64,000 nucleotides of DNA from the NCBI RefSeq assembly GCF_026914185.1, contig NC_070570.1, forward strand, positions 992,001 to 1,056,000. Reading direction: 5' to 3'. Below, in pieces: positions 11,447-22,893 of this stretch. The translations under genes and the position numbers were made by a program. The notes below the pieces were generated by a model. It saw nothing but the letters and a program-made list of their open reading frames with translations. It was not told the DNA's origin and searched no databases. Origin of the DNA: Puccinia triticina. Taxonomy: Eukaryota; Basidiomycota; Pucciniomycetes; Pucciniales; Pucciniaceae. Every line of letters starts with the position of its first letter. Position 1 is the stretch's first letter.

Positions 11447-12986
11447 TCTTCATTTTACAGTCTCTACAGAAAAAGCAAATGGAGGCCAATGGCCCCTCTG
11501 CCTCAATGGTGCTCTATGAGTACATCCGGCTTATTGATACCTTGGAGAAGCTCAAGTTTGCAAGTAAAGGTGGTGTGTTAGAAGCAATGTTTGATCCAAT
11601 GATCAAAGTTGCAACAAAGTATCAAAAAATTGCTCTTCAGTGCAATCCTATCCTGATGGCCACTGTGTTACATCCGGCATGGAGGCTACTTTTATTTTCT
11701 AACAAGTTCAATCTCTCCTCAAGAATAAATTCAAAGAGCGCCAGCTGCTGCTCAAGCTGACCCCTTCACCAACCAAGGAACCATCACAAACCATGGCGCC
11801 TGACAATGATGAATACAACTTTTATCCAACCAGCACTGGACTGGAGGATGACAAAGAAGAATTGAAACAATACCACAAAACCAACCTCTCCCTAGGTATT
11901 AATGGGAAGGTTTTGCCCTGGTGGAAGTTATGTTTACTCTTCACTGTTAGCTGTATCATACTGTGCAGATCTAACACTCTTTTGTTGATCCTGATTCATT
12001 TTCAGGATCAAGCCTCATCTTTCCCAGTCCTTGCCTCTCTTGCCAGGGACTATCTTGCGTGTGCGAGCAGCTCAGCATGCGTTGAGCAAACGTTTTCAGC
12101 CGCTTCCAACACTGCTACAACCAGTTTTGGATCCCTTTCACCCTGAACCATCAAACGCTGCATTAGTAGCCACTTGTGGCTTTGTCAAGGGGTGAGGGCT
12201 CTGGGAGATTTTGATGACCTTCTCGCGGTTTTTGATGCAGCCAAGAATAGAAAAAAAAATCATAAAGACCACATTGAAGAAATCTAGATTTCCTCTCTTC
12301 ATTCTTTTTGGTCTCTCAATAGCGTCAACCTATACATACATGATACAGAAAAATCTTGTAGTGCACATATACAAGAAAATATCAGCTCAAATAGTCCAAT
12401 CAGATCATTTATTGCCCCTTGATAGCGCCCCGAGTCGCTTTATACCAACAGTAACACCGCTAAAATAGTGCAAGAAACCCGGCTATAGAAGCGGCAATGT
12501 AACCACTAAAATAGTGTTTTTTGCCGCTACTTTAGCAAACAGCGTAGCGACTTGCGGCTACTTTAGCACAAGGCGAAGCGGAAAGCCGCTACAAGCCGCT
12601 GAAAATAAAAATAAAACCTTCTTTAAAATGCTTAGCAAAAGCAAAGCACTCAGCCCGCTACCAAAAGCGCTACCGCTTTGCGTAGCGTAGCTCTTGCACC
12701 GTCGCTTGGCCCCATCTGTCCTTGCGTAGCTTCTATGGAGGGACAAGCAAAAAAGGCTGAAAACAGACATCTTCTGCCTGCTGTTTTGCAAGGTAGGGAG
12801 TAAGTCCCTCCTTGGGAGGGTTGCTTTGCAACAGCGCTCCCGCACCTCTGATTGAGGGACTTAGTTAAGTTACAGTTTCAATACCATTTACATGAGCATG
12901 TTTACAAAAAGAATCTTCGCCCCCTCCTGCGATAAGTATGTTCAGAGGGGCTCGTTATGTGTGTAGGCCAATTGGGTATCACTCAC

Positions 12987-13200
12987 CAGAGATGACCCAT
13001 TGGCCCCCACGGCGGCAACGTGTCACCCTTCAGCCGGTACCTGTGTGCTGTTTCAGGTACCCATGGCCAGTGTGGAGGTATTTCTATAAACTCATACTAA
13101 AATGGAACCCCCAACTGCCGCCATTGGTAACTGCAAGCATACACAGGAACCTGCTGAAGGGTGACAGGTACCCGCTGCAGGTGCCAATGTGACATCTCTG
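12987..13200. mobile_element. 214-bp foldback MITE, copy 1
   Basis: It begins CAGAGATGACCCATTGG and ends with the inverse CCAATGTGACATCTCTG. Long arms contain an ACCCTTCAGC(C/A)GGTACCTG motif on the left and its complement on the right. The flanks share TCAC. A diverged copy sits at 14790-15000. Confidence 0.7.
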
Positions 13201-13439
13201 TCACACATCCAAGCGGTTTTGGAATGAAGTGTATATACATTTGTATGAAGGCTTATGCCATTGTCTTCTCTCCCTTTTTCTGGCAGGGCTGACTTCCTCC
13301 AAAAATGTTGGTGTGAAGTCCATGTGTAGTTTGAGGCACATCCAGGAACCAGGTTATTGGGAAGTAACAGCTTCCAATCATTGGTCTGTACCAGTTTTTG
13401 AGGGGAGTAAAACCCCCTCTGGAATACCGATCTGTGGTG

Positions 13440-14480
13440 TGCTGGCCATTGGGAGGAGCTGTAACCACCTTGATGACTGATACAGGTGGTCATCAAGGGG
13501 AGTAACAACTCCCCCTGTCTGTACTGGTCTTTTGGAGGAGTAGTAACTCTCTTCAATCACCGGTACAGGTGGTCATCGAGGAGACTAAGTAATGACTCCT
13601 CCTGATGACTGGTATGTACCGGTCATCGGGAGTAGGTGTAGCTCCCCTCGATGACCAGTACTGATCGGCCATCGAGGGGAGGTACATCTCCCAATGGCTG
13701 ATATAAGTTGGTCATGGAGGAGTTACTCCCTTCAATGACCAGGTACTGGTACCAGTCCTCGAGGGGATTAACTCCTCCTGATGACTGATCTGTCCCGGTC
13801 ATTGAGGAGAGTCTCCTCGATGACCGGTACAGACCAGTCATCGAGCGGAGTTGTAACTCCTCCCGCCGACCAGCCTGTACCGGTCATGGAGGGGAGTAAC
13901 AGCTCCTCCCGATGACCGGGACAGATCAGTCATCAGGAGGAGCTGTTACTCCCCTCGATGACCACCTGTACCGGTCTTCGAAGGGAGTTACAACTCATCC
14001 CGATGATCGGTACAATTGGTCATCGAGAGGAGCTGTTACTCCCCTCCATGACTGGCACAGGATGTCATCGAGGGGAGTTACAACTCTTCCCGATGACCGG
14101 TCATCGAGAGGAGTTGTAACTCCCTTCGAAGACATCCTGTGCCGGTCATCGAGGGGAGTTATGTACACCTTCTCTTGATGACCGGTCTGTGCCGGTCATT
14201 GAGTGGAGTGACAGCTCCTCTCAATGACCAGTCTGTACGGTTCATCGAGAGGAGTCGTTACACCTCTCAATGACCAACTGTACCGGTCATCGGGATGAGT
14301 TGCAACTCCCTTCGAAGACCAGTATAGGTGGTCATTGAGAGGTGTAACAGCTCCTCTCAATGACCAACTCTACCAGTCATCGAGGGGAGCTCCCTACTCT
14401 CTCGATGACCAGCTGTACCAATCATTTGATTGGTAGAGCTGGTCATGGAGATTTATCTAGTCGGTCCCTTCCTCCTCCAT
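13440..14480. repeat. palindromic minisatellite, GGTCATCGAGGGGAGT family, array A
   Basis: About 1 kb of tandem hairpins. Each unit has the form GGTCATCGAGGGGAGT, a short A/T-containing spacer, ACTCCcCTCGATGACC, then a spacer such as GGTACAGACC that is itself symmetric. Period is about 70 bp with many point changes. Both strands therefore carry the same motif. Related arrays lie at 43390-44480 and 52640-53320, with decayed copies at 16990-17215. Confidence 0.9.
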
Positions 14481-14789
14481 GACCAGCTGTGAGTGAAACG
14501 ATATAGTATACTCCACTGATGTTTGGCCAAGCATCATTGTACATACAGTGGACCATAAATACATATGTCCACCCTAACGTTTGGCCGAACATTGCGGTGG
14601 ACATGTCACGCTAGTGACAGGTAAGTAATGCATCTTCGCCAAGCAAACTCACCCCCAGCACTTCTCCCCAGTGACAAGCGGACTGAGCCCAGGGCTAACC
14701 TGGATCATGAGTGAACATTTGGGATCAGATGTAGCACCTGTGTGAGCATGTCGCAAAGGGGCTGGTCAGGGAGCAAGGACTAGGTCACT

Positions 14790-15000
14790 AGAGATCTCAA
14801 TTTGGCACCCATGGGCAGCTACCCACCACCCTTCAGAAGGTGCCTGTGAGCCCTTGCAGTACCCATGGCCGGTGCAGAGCTCCTTCCTTGAATTTTGACT
14901 AAATTGGAACACCTTGAACCCCATATGAACCTGACAGGGCACACAGGTACCTGCTGAAGGGTGGCAGATACCTGCCAATGAGTGCCCAATGACCATCTCT
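14790..15000. mobile_element. 211-bp foldback MITE, copy 2
   Basis: It starts AGAGATCTCAATTTGGCACC and ends GCCCAATGACCATCTCT, with the same internal ACCCTTCAGxAGGT and GTACCCATGGCC arms as copy 1. It lies on the far side of palindromic array A, so the two foldbacks bracket the array. Confidence 0.65.
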
Positions 15001-15627
15001 AGAAAGAACTCAAGAGATAATTTTACTTGAACATGCTCCACAACTGCAATCTTCCACCATCATACTTCACAGATCAACCTCAATCCAGGCAAGATTCCCC
15101 ATTGAGCCTAACCCAACCACCTGGGAGGTCTTGAGATGCCATTAAAGAGAAACTATTATATATTTGGCTCTATGAGATTCAAATCAACATTCCTGAAATT
15201 CTAATCTATGGATTTGCTGGAACATATTGTTTTTATGATTCAGTCTACTGCTTCACTTATGCTGCTAGAATTTGGGGTCTTACCTCATGGGATCCCACAA
15301 AAGCATCACCTTTTTCACATCCAGAATTTGTGACTGTAGCCCATGACAAGACCCCAGAGCCTACTAAGCCTTCAAATACAATTCAATTTGATTTGCAATG
15401 GGGTCACAAATTGGCCAAGGTGAAAAACTTTTTTTCCACCATATTAAGTTACAGACACAATCAGCCTCAGTTGGACATAACATCAAAATTGGCTTAAGCT
15501 TGAATTACACATGCTACAACAGTTGACATACTACAGGGTTGCAGAAGAAAGTCATGGTTTGGCACTCTTTAGAGAGTGCCACACTTTCTTCCCTGGTGTT
15601 TGAAGGCTTGCTTTGCAAGGGGCTCCC

Positions 15628-15665
15628 ACCAGGGGAGATATGTCCCCACTCCCCAGGGAGTGCCT
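15628..15665 (-). repeat. inverted repeat arm 1 (GGCACTCCC type)
   Basis: This is the reverse complement of 16685-16722 with one or two differences: GGCACTCCCTGGGGAGTGGG, then xACATATCTCCCCTGGTG. The pair encloses about 1.0 kb and may mark a decayed TIR element. A nearby CTGGCACTCTGGATAGTGCCAG hairpin (17466-17487) may be a third relic. Confidence 0.7.
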
Positions 15666-16684
15666 TACCGTAACTTTTTTCCATAACTGTGCTGGAGGCC
15701 TTTGGTAAAGAAATATTGAATAGTTATGAACAAGACTGGAAGTCAGCTTGAAATCAGTTGGAAATTATCCTGAAATAAACCATAACTTGCCAAGGAATAA
15801 TCCAGAACTCATCTGGAATTCATCCAGAACTCATCCAAAATATATGCCTTTCTTGGCTCCATGACCAGTGTGTCCTTTTCATGGGGATGTGAAAGGCGCA
15901 CTATGTCATATTGTACCCCTCATGTACTCGCGTACATCAGGGGGACAATTGGTGTCTCAACACAAAGTTTTTACTTTTCATGTGGCTGTGAAAGGCCCAT
16001 CCTGTGATATTTCCACCTCAATGTAAGCGCGTACATTAGGGTGACTATTAGCAAAGTGCAAAAAAGTTCACTTGCATGTGCACACGTGGATTTTGAAAAG
16101 CAAAAAAAACAAAAAATCACACAATCATTTTTGTGAAGAGGCCAGGATATGTGGCCAAACTAGGGTGGCACTGCAATCCAACCTTGACTTACCTCAGACT
16201 TTCACCCCAATACAATAGTTTATCACCATTTTTTTAGCCAAATTCAAATTAATTACAGCATTTCCAAGAAAATGAGTTTCACTAATTTTACTGCAATATT
16301 ACCACATTCCAAAATTCTAAACCCAATAATAACAAGTTGACTTTTACTTTAATTTTGTACATGAGGGCATATAATGTGAATTACAAGAAACTCATTTTTT
16401 TTACAGGAATTACATTCAAGAATGGCAATTTTGCTTTCCTATCCTTTGACATCATCAAACAAAAGCAATTGATGAGTTGGACTTGGGTGAAATATCATTT
16501 CATCATATTTTTTCCTCTAGTTGTACCTAGAAAACAAAAGAATTCTGCACAACATTGTGTTGACTCCCAAATCAATTCTGACTGACTTTTGACTCACTTC
16601 TGCATCCACTTCAATTTATTTAGGTATGAGTTACTGATGCACATCAGGCTCACATACGACCAAAACTCACATCAAATTCAGCTC

Positions 16685-16722
16685 TGGCACTCCCTGGGGA
16701 GTGGGAACATATCTCCCCTGGT
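16685..16722 (+). repeat. inverted repeat arm 2 (GGCACTCCC type)
   Basis: Partner of the arm at 15628-15665, in the opposite orientation. Confidence 0.7.
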
Positions 16723-16989
16723 GCTCCCTACACCAGCCAGGCTTGTACTAAGCCCTCTAAATAGGGAATCGTATAAGATATTTGATGCTCTGGAGGCCCT
16801 GACACGCCAATCTGCCCCCCCAAAAAAACCTGATTTCACACCAAAACAGAAACTTGCCCACACATCCACAAATACCACCCCTGACATACCAAACTTGTCA
16901 ATGCCCCTTGGAGGGAGACCCCCCTCCGCACCAGCTGACCTGGCTGCACTTGGAGTCATACATACACAAACCAGCACACCTGCCAAAAT

Positions 16990-17215
16990 GTGGCTGATGA
17001 CCAGTATGAACAATGACACTGGTCATCATGGTATGTATGTACCTTGATGACTGGAATAGTATTGATTATCAAGATACCCACCTCAATGAATGGGATTGCG
17101 GCTGGTTTCATACTGCTCATTGATTCAATCAATGACTGGATTGAAAGGTCATTGAGTTACATAGCTCAATGACTGCATCAACTGGTGATCAAATATACCA
17201 GTGATTGAGGTCCAA
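16990..17215. repeat. decayed palindromic GGTCATC-type repeats
   Basis: Several degraded pairs such as GATGACCAGTATGAACAATG...CTGGTCATCATGG and AATCAATGACTGG...GGTCATTGAGTT occur. They look like old members of the palindromic minisatellite family seen at 13440-14480. Confidence 0.5.
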
Positions 17216-17561
17216 CCCTTGATATACATTTGATGAACAGTGTGGAAATCTGTCTGTGCCATGCGGCAGCAGTTGCTAATTTGTGCTGTTCACCAGCTTT
17301 AATATGGGTGATTGTTGCTACAGGGGACCCCATGCACAAAGTTAGCCCAAATGATAAAATCATGAAGCTTTTGAGTGTTGATTTTGTATGTACCATTTTA
17401 GATAGAATATCTGCCCCTTTGGGTCTTTGGGTGGTACACATTTTTTCAACTTATTCATAGTGCCTCTGGCACTCTGGATAGTGCCAGTTTTTGATTTTAT
17501 GTAAGTCAACTTTGAACATCCCTGATACATTTTGCAGAACTTTAGTGGAAAATGATTGAAT

Positions 17562-17642
17562 TGGGAAGGATTTGAACCAGAAATCTTAGCTCTGAAGCTA
17601 GTCACTAGGTTCAAAGTGCTGCCTTGACCAACTGGCACAGTA
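17562..17642 (-). ncRNA. tRNA-like / SINE-head sequence, minus strand
   Basis: On the minus strand it reads GCCAGTTGGTCAAGGCAGC (D-arm/A-box-like), then about 45 bp, then CTGGTTCAAATCC, a near-consensus B-box. Stems are imperfect, so it is likely tRNA-derived rather than an active tRNA. It shares its A-box region with 11363-11446. Confidence 0.55.
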
Positions 17643-18306
17643 CACAAGCAGGTGATGTGAAATCAAATACATACCTAACTTGTGGAGTCACTGCAGAGTC
17701 ATTGCAGAAGTGATGTTTTTATTTACACATCACCTGCTTGTGCGCTGTGTGGGCTGCTGGAGGCTAGTAAGCCCATGCCTGATGAGTTGATATTTAGAAC
17801 ACTGTGGATTACAATATTTCAACAATCCTATCTCTTGATACTGAGCAAGCAAGTGTGGATTTTGGGAAAACATGAGTTTGCAAACTACAAAGTTGAAAAC
17901 TGTAAAAAAGCATGCATTGGGGTTGCAATGTGGGATTGCCAACCTCCACTGTGCTCAAAGCAATTTTTACAGTTTGTGAATTATCTCCATATCTTTAGTT
18001 ATACAAGAAAGAGATAGAGACAGATATATAGAGAAAGTTTGCGGCTTATATGCATCTATGGATGAAGAAGGGATCTAATGATATATATGTTTATACACCA
18101 GGATTTATGTATGTATCTAGAGATGATTTGTAAGCACTAGAAAAAAAGCAAAACAAGAGGGAAGGAAAGAGAGGGTTCAAGAAAGATCGGGTACTGGCAG
18201 GAGTGTTTCAGTTAAGGATACTGAATGAACGCGATGTAGAGAGAAGAATCCGACATATGGAAGTACAGAAACAACAGAGTTCCAATGAGATGGGAGTATT
18301 CAAGGG

Positions 18307-19763
18307 TTACCGATCGTCCGCAAGAAGGTAGCTGTTAAGAATGCCATCGATGTACCAACGCCCGGCGATGATGATCGTGAGCCAGAGCCAGATTCGACGT
18401 AAGTTGGACGGTATAAGTCGACGCTCGATGATCATGGCCAGGCCTTGTGAAACGAAGAAGGCGAAGGTGGGGAGGTCGAAGAACAGTGCCAGATAGCTTG
18501 TCGGATCGGATAGGCTTGGTTCGGGCTTTGAGCGACAGATTATGAAGGAGTGGAGCATGGCGCTAGTTTTCATTTAGCATTAGGGGTTTTTTGGTGTTGG
18601 TGATGTTGTTGTTAGGGATGAGTTTTGGTTCTGGCGAGAGAGATCAGAAGCGTTACCTAAGGAAATAAGCCCAAAATGCGTTCCCCGTTTTCGTTCCGCC
18701 AAGCGGGAAAAGTAAGCCAAGGCGGGTGAGCTGTCGCCGGACTCTGCGATGCCTGTGGAAATGGGGGATGAGTAAGTGTAGAGTGTGAGAATGTGCGCTA
18801 GAGTGTTTGAATAGAGCAGTAGCAGTGGCACCATCTGTTTCCCCAAAAGTCCTGGATGCTTGAGGCAAGGTAGGGTTGGTTGAAGTGAGCGAGGAGGGCA
18901 GTTGGCGGAAAGATCCTGCGGGTGATAAATAAAGGGAATGTAACTGCTTCTCCGGGCCCTCCGGATAAACCAATCAGACATCCCGCGGCAATCGTCAGCA
19001 GGAGCTGGTGAACAATGGCCAGCTCGGCCATTTTGATCTCGCCAATCGAGCGGATCGCAAGGTTGTCGACATAGACGAAGCAGGCTAGATAGACGAGCAG
19101 ATGGGCGAATGCAAGCCTCGGCCCAGTCTCGGGCTTCCCAAACCGTCGGCCGGCTACCCCGCCGGCGGTCAGGGCAGGCAACGACCATTCAAATGCCCGG
19201 AACTGCCATGGCAGAAGGTCTGAAGTAGTCGGGCGGATCAGCATTAGATAGTCGTATGCGTAAAGGAGCCGGTCGAGCGAAAATGGGGCCGGGAAGGGCA
19301 CATGCTCCCATTGTCGGGGGATCAGCTCTTCGGAGGCCTGGTCGAGCTGGTCAGGAGTGGTGTTAGACAAGGGTCGAGTTGTTCTGAGTTTTAAGACGCG
19401 CGCGAGTTCCTCCTTCGTTGGCCGGATCCAACGCGGTGGGCCGGGTGAAATGAACGGGAGGAGAGAGAGCTCCAACAGTCTGGTGAGCAGGTTCCAGCCA
19501 ACACACGAGAGTATGAGCTGATCAGCCAACGCATTTCCGAACGAGTACTGACGGTTGGTCGAGTAGTCGAAGATCTTCGGGACCAGCCAGACTAATAGTC
19601 CCAGCCTGAACCCTTGTGCCGACCACGATTGCGAAGGGACCGTCAGCCCGCCTATGGACAGGCCGATGATGATCTGAACCAGGACCTGGAGCGCTTGAAG
19701 TAGACCGTGGGTGCCAGTGAACGGGATCGTCGGGATTAAGCGGATGTCTTTCATCATCTCCAT
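18307..19763 (-). CDS. wax synthase / MBOAT_2-type membrane O-acyltransferase
   Basis: Three exons on the minus strand, 19763-18832, 18752-18657 and 18562-18307 (introns of 79 and 94 bp, phase 2), give 427 residues. Hydrophobic segments recur from about residue 25 (LLQALQVLVQIIIGLSIGGL) to the C-terminus (RIWLWLTIIIAGRWYIDGI), consistent with an ER-type polytopic membrane protein. The joined reading [27 protein letters not shown] spans the first splice. It contains the S-x-x-x-FWGxRWH motif of fungal wax-synthase-like acyltransferases, with the catalytic-type His right after RW. Known relatives move acyl groups to fatty alcohols, sterols or fungal secondary metabolites; the substrate here cannot be told. 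The start at 19763 is the first in-frame ATG. It lies isolated between TE-rich blocks. Confidence 0.85.
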
Positions 19764-20790
19764 GCTATGGCGTATATGTCCTTATTGGTGTTGACGATGA
19801 TAGTGTACCGTGTGTGCTTTACCTTGGAACCGAACAGCTCTTGGACACCTGCAGGCAACCAAGGATGATTAAAACGTATGTCCAGAAGGAGCCTCTTCCC
19901 TCGCATTCACTGTCTTGCAAAGCCCAACGTTTTATCTAAATGTATACATAAATAAGTTACTTAATTTTGAAGCGCGTTTATGTATTTGCCGGTTGAAGTG
20001 TGCCAGATTGGTGATCAGTAGGCAGGGGTCAAGGAGACCTATGAGCAATCCCTGGACGGAAGCCGGAGGACGGCGGAGGACGACTGCGACTTTCACAATT
20101 TTACTTGACAAAACACAAAATCTGTATATTTAATATGTGCTCGGTCGGAGTCTGGAGGCCGCGTGCTTACATGGAATTTGTCATGAGCGGCTTCAGGTTT
20201 TGTCTTCTCATCTCCGACCGAGGCCACAACTATCTCAACATGAGATTGGTAACCGTAAAAAGGTTTATCCTGCTCTCCTCAATCCTCATCCTCAGACGCG
20301 CTATTTATGTAGCAGGCTTTACACGATTATGTAAATGTTAGACCTAAGATCTTGGGAGGTGCAAGCTTCTCTCCTTAACTATACTTCCTCTAACTCGACC
20401 ATGAAGTACCTCGTCCATTTGTGGCGAGCAGGGAAACTTGTCAATTTGGGGCAAGCCCAAAAAATAAAACACGAAAATTGAATAGAGCCCAGGGATTGAT
20501 CATGCAGAATCGAGCATTACCCTGCATTACCTCTTGTTGTCCTGGGGAATGAGATTGGGACAGAAGCTGAATGAAGCAAAACAGAAAAAGAGAACTACAA
20601 ACTCAGATTCTCATGCACAGCACTTTCACATGGCTATTACCAATACCAGGCTACCAGCAAGTATTTATTAAGCTAGCCTCCTACAGAATCATAAAACACA
20701 AATTACATTGTTCCAACCGGAGGGAAAGACTGTCGTGGATACATTTTTGGTAGCTTTCCTTAGTTGAACACCTGCCAAAATGGACCCACA
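19764..20790. other. intergenic, no gene seen
   Basis: Upstream region of the acyltransferase gene and left flank of the large CACTA-like element. No coding signal or repeat was recognised. Confidence 0.5.
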
Positions 20791-20900
20791 GTACACCAGG
20801 AAAAATCAGTAGTCACTAGATGACAACTGACATGACACCTGCTCCAGCTGGCTATCCAGCCTCTAGTGCAATTTTCACGAACTGATCCTCAGCTTTGTCC

Positions 20901-21320
20901 CAGGCCCAGCTGCTGCTCAGCCTTGGCCCAGGCCCAGCTGCTGCTCAGCCTTGGCCCAGGCCCAGCTGCTGCTCAGCCTTGGCCCAGGCCCAGCTGCTGC
21001 TCAGCCTTGGCCCAGGCCCAGCTGCTGCTCAGCCTTGGCCCAGGCCCAGCTGCTGCTCAGCCTTGGCCCAGGCCCAGCTGCTGCTCAGCCTTGGCCCAGG
21101 CCCAGCTGCTGCTCAGCCTTGGCCCAGGCCCAGCTGCTGCTCAGCCTTGGCCCAGGCCCAGCTGCTGCTCAGCCTTGGCCCAGGCCCAGCTGCTGCTCAG
21201 CCTTGGCCCAGGCCCAGCTGCTGCTCAGCCTTGGCCCAGGCCCAGCTGCTGCTCAGCCTTGGCCCAGGCCCAGCTGCTGCTCAGCCTTGGCCCAGGCCCA
21301 GCTGCTGCTCAGCCTTTGCC
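20901..21320 (+). repeat. 28-bp minisatellite, 15 tandem units
   Basis: Fifteen almost identical 28-bp units (starting CAGGCCCAGCTGCTGCTCAG and ending CCTTGGCC) fill exactly 420 bp. Because 28 is not a multiple of three, all three plus frames stay open and make artefactual repeat proteins. The reverse complement matches the 28-bp unit at 51090-51270 at about 23 of 28 positions. Diverged copies lie near 41650-41760. The array sits just inside the left TIR, as subterminal repeats do in CACTA elements. Confidence 0.95.
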
Positions 21321-21469
21321 TGAGCAAGAACGGGCATTGATAAATGCACACCCCTCCCCTGGGGGCACGCCCACTCCCACACCCTTCGAAAAGGGTGTGT
21401 GGGACCGCACGCCCTTTGGGCCTTTATCAAGGGCGTGCATGCCCCCACATAGGCGTGCACAAGCGTGCA

Positions 21470-21977
21470 CCGTGCCTGCTCGCCAAGAGCCCCTCAGTGG
21501 GCAGGTGCAACTACACATACCTGCTCGCCAAGAGCCCCTTGGCGGGTGGGTGTATGTATCCCTGCTCGCCGAGAAGGATAACTCTTGGCAAGCAGGTATA
21601 CAAACACCTGCCCGCCAAGCCTGCTCACTGAGAGCCCCTCGGCAGGCAGGTGCATGTATACCTGCTCGCCAAGAGAAATCCTCGGCGAGCAGGCATACAG
21701 ATCCCACCTCGCCAAGAGCCTCTTGGCGAGCAGGTATACATACACCTGCCCACCAAGCCTGCTCACCAAGAGCCCCTCGGCGGGCAGGTGCATTTATACC
21801 TGTTCGCCAAGAGAAATCCTTGGCAAGCAGGCATACAGATCCCACCTCGCCGAGAGCCTCTCGGCGAGCAGGTATACTTGAACCTGCCCGCCGAGGGGCT
21901 CTTGGCGAGCAGGCTCGGCGGGCAGGTGTTTGTATACCTGCTCACCAAGAGTTATCCTTCTCGGCGAGCAGGCAAGA
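21470..21977. repeat. palindromic minisatellite, CTCGCCGAGAGCC family, left part
   Basis: Tandem hairpins of the form CCTGCTCGCCGAGAG...CTCTTGGCGAGCAGGTATAC, with CAGGTATAC/GTATACCTG linkers. The array is cut by the copia element and resumes at 27730, so it was continuous before insertion. Confidence 0.9.
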
Positions 21978-22847
21978 TGTTGGAATTCTGGTGCGCTCTA
22001 GTAGCGCTGCTCGCTTCGCCCTTGCTCTACGCCTTTTTACCGATCTGGGGTGCGCTCTAGTGGCGCTCCACGCTCTGCCTCATTCTCCGCTCTCTGCTAG
22101 TGGCGCTCCACGCTCTGCCTCATTCTCCGCTCTCCGCTGTTCCGATTCTAGAGTATGACATCATTGATGACATCATTCAGTCATGCGATGATCGTCAGCT
22201 CGATTGTTTGGGATTCCCTTCCTTCTTCGACTCGCTCCTCCCTCCCTTCCTTCTCACCATCGACAAAACACATTCTTCACACTCTTACTCACATCTCTGA
22301 GTACCCTGTCGATCCTGATAGACTTGAATGTCATCCTCAAGTCTATTAATCTTAAGCTAATAACAACTCTAGTTATTCTTCTAAAAACGCTCAACTCCTC
22401 TCTACTCCTTCCCCTTTCCGTCGTCACTCTCTCACCCGTTCGTATTTCTTTTATTCTCTTCCCTCTTCAAAATTCGGTCGATCTCAACTCCTCATAATCT
22501 TTGACATTCTTTGCTTCCAATTCCTCGACAGGTCAATCAACTCTTGTCGACATCATCCGCATACTTTCAATCAACTTCCTTCTGATTCTCATCTCCCAGA
22601 ATCCTGATCATTCGGTGAGAAAAAGAACACAATCTTTTGGACCGATTCATAATGTACTAATTCTTTCCATGTTTAGCGATCCTACAGTCCTCTTTCTATA
22701 AATCCTTGTCTGGCTCTCTATTTTATTACATATAAAATCTTCTCAACTGGTATGACTATTCTTATTTCTTATTGTTGTTCCAATTGTTCTAACACTTGTT
22801 ATTAGTTCTGGTTCTATTTTTGGCAATCTAAATCCATAGTTTTATTA
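21978..22847 (+). repeat. copia 5' LTR
   Basis: Starts TGTTGGAATTCTGG and ends ATAGTTTTATTA. It is followed by a primer-binding region beginning CGATTAACAG. Confidence 0.9.
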
Positions 22848-22893
22848 CGATTAACAGTCAAACTGCGCTACAAACGATCGCACGTTAAAAACA

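Larger units (their letters stand above)
8406..12287 (+). pseudogene. hAT-family transposase, multi-exon, disabled
   Basis: The reading starts at ATG 8406. The first exon runs to 9044 and is interrupted by a MITE (8637-9021). A second block runs from 9136 to about 9783, with a BED-finger-like CLWCPKI segment after an in-frame TGA at 9277-9279. Later blocks include one with TDSGSNNFTMVNELLKW and CFCHVLALVCG (about 10210-10350), which match the hAT catalytic core. Another (11460-11690) has LHPAWR, as in TVLHPxxR of hAT proteins. The C-terminus has the dimerisation motif LASLARDYLACASSSACVEQTFSA (about 12020-12105). A TGA at 12144-12146 then breaks the conserved tail, which continues in frame (TIKRCISSHLWL) to a stop at 12285-12287. 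Exon edges between 9783 and 12000 were not all resolved. The protein is inactive as read. Confidence 0.8.
7352..12874 (+). mobile_element. degenerate autonomous-type hAT transposon with 8-bp target duplication
   Basis: The element is bounded by the direct repeat GTTTCAAT (7344-7351 and 12875-12882), the 8-bp duplication typical of hAT elements. Its ends are imperfect inverted repeats of about 120 bp: the left end runs through CTAAGTCCCTCAATTGGAGG, and the reverse complement of the right end reads CTAAGTCCCTCAATCAGAGG. Both then continue through a small GC-rich hairpin and GGAGGGACTTAC. Subterminal regions (7830-8160 and 12420-12700) are full of short GCCGCTA/TAGCGGC motifs on both strands, possible transposase-binding sites. 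It encloses a broken hAT transposase on the plus strand. No other hAT fragment in the window could mobilise it. Confidence 0.85.
15001..16980. other. AT-rich TE debris, no gene seen
   Basis: No supported coding sequence. It contains an inverted repeat pair (15628-15665 and 16685-16722, listed separately) and a tandem pair of about 110-bp units (15858-16035). Each unit starts CTTTTCATG and holds a small palindrome around TGTACTCGCGTACA or TGTAAGCGCGTACA. Confidence 0.5.

Noticed and set aside
13440..14480. CRISPR-like regularly spaced repeats
   Set aside because: Units are palindromic and diverged, spacers are also repeats, there are no cas genes, and the genome is clearly eukaryotic.
16589..17047. 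152-codon frame in TE debris
   Set aside because: It contains one arm of an inverted repeat and ends in decayed palindromic repeats; no motif.
20866..22158. 430-codon open frame plus overlapping 142- and 129-codon frames
   Set aside because: All come from the 28-bp tandem array, which stays open in every plus frame; the frame runs on into the palindromic repeats and the copia LTR.
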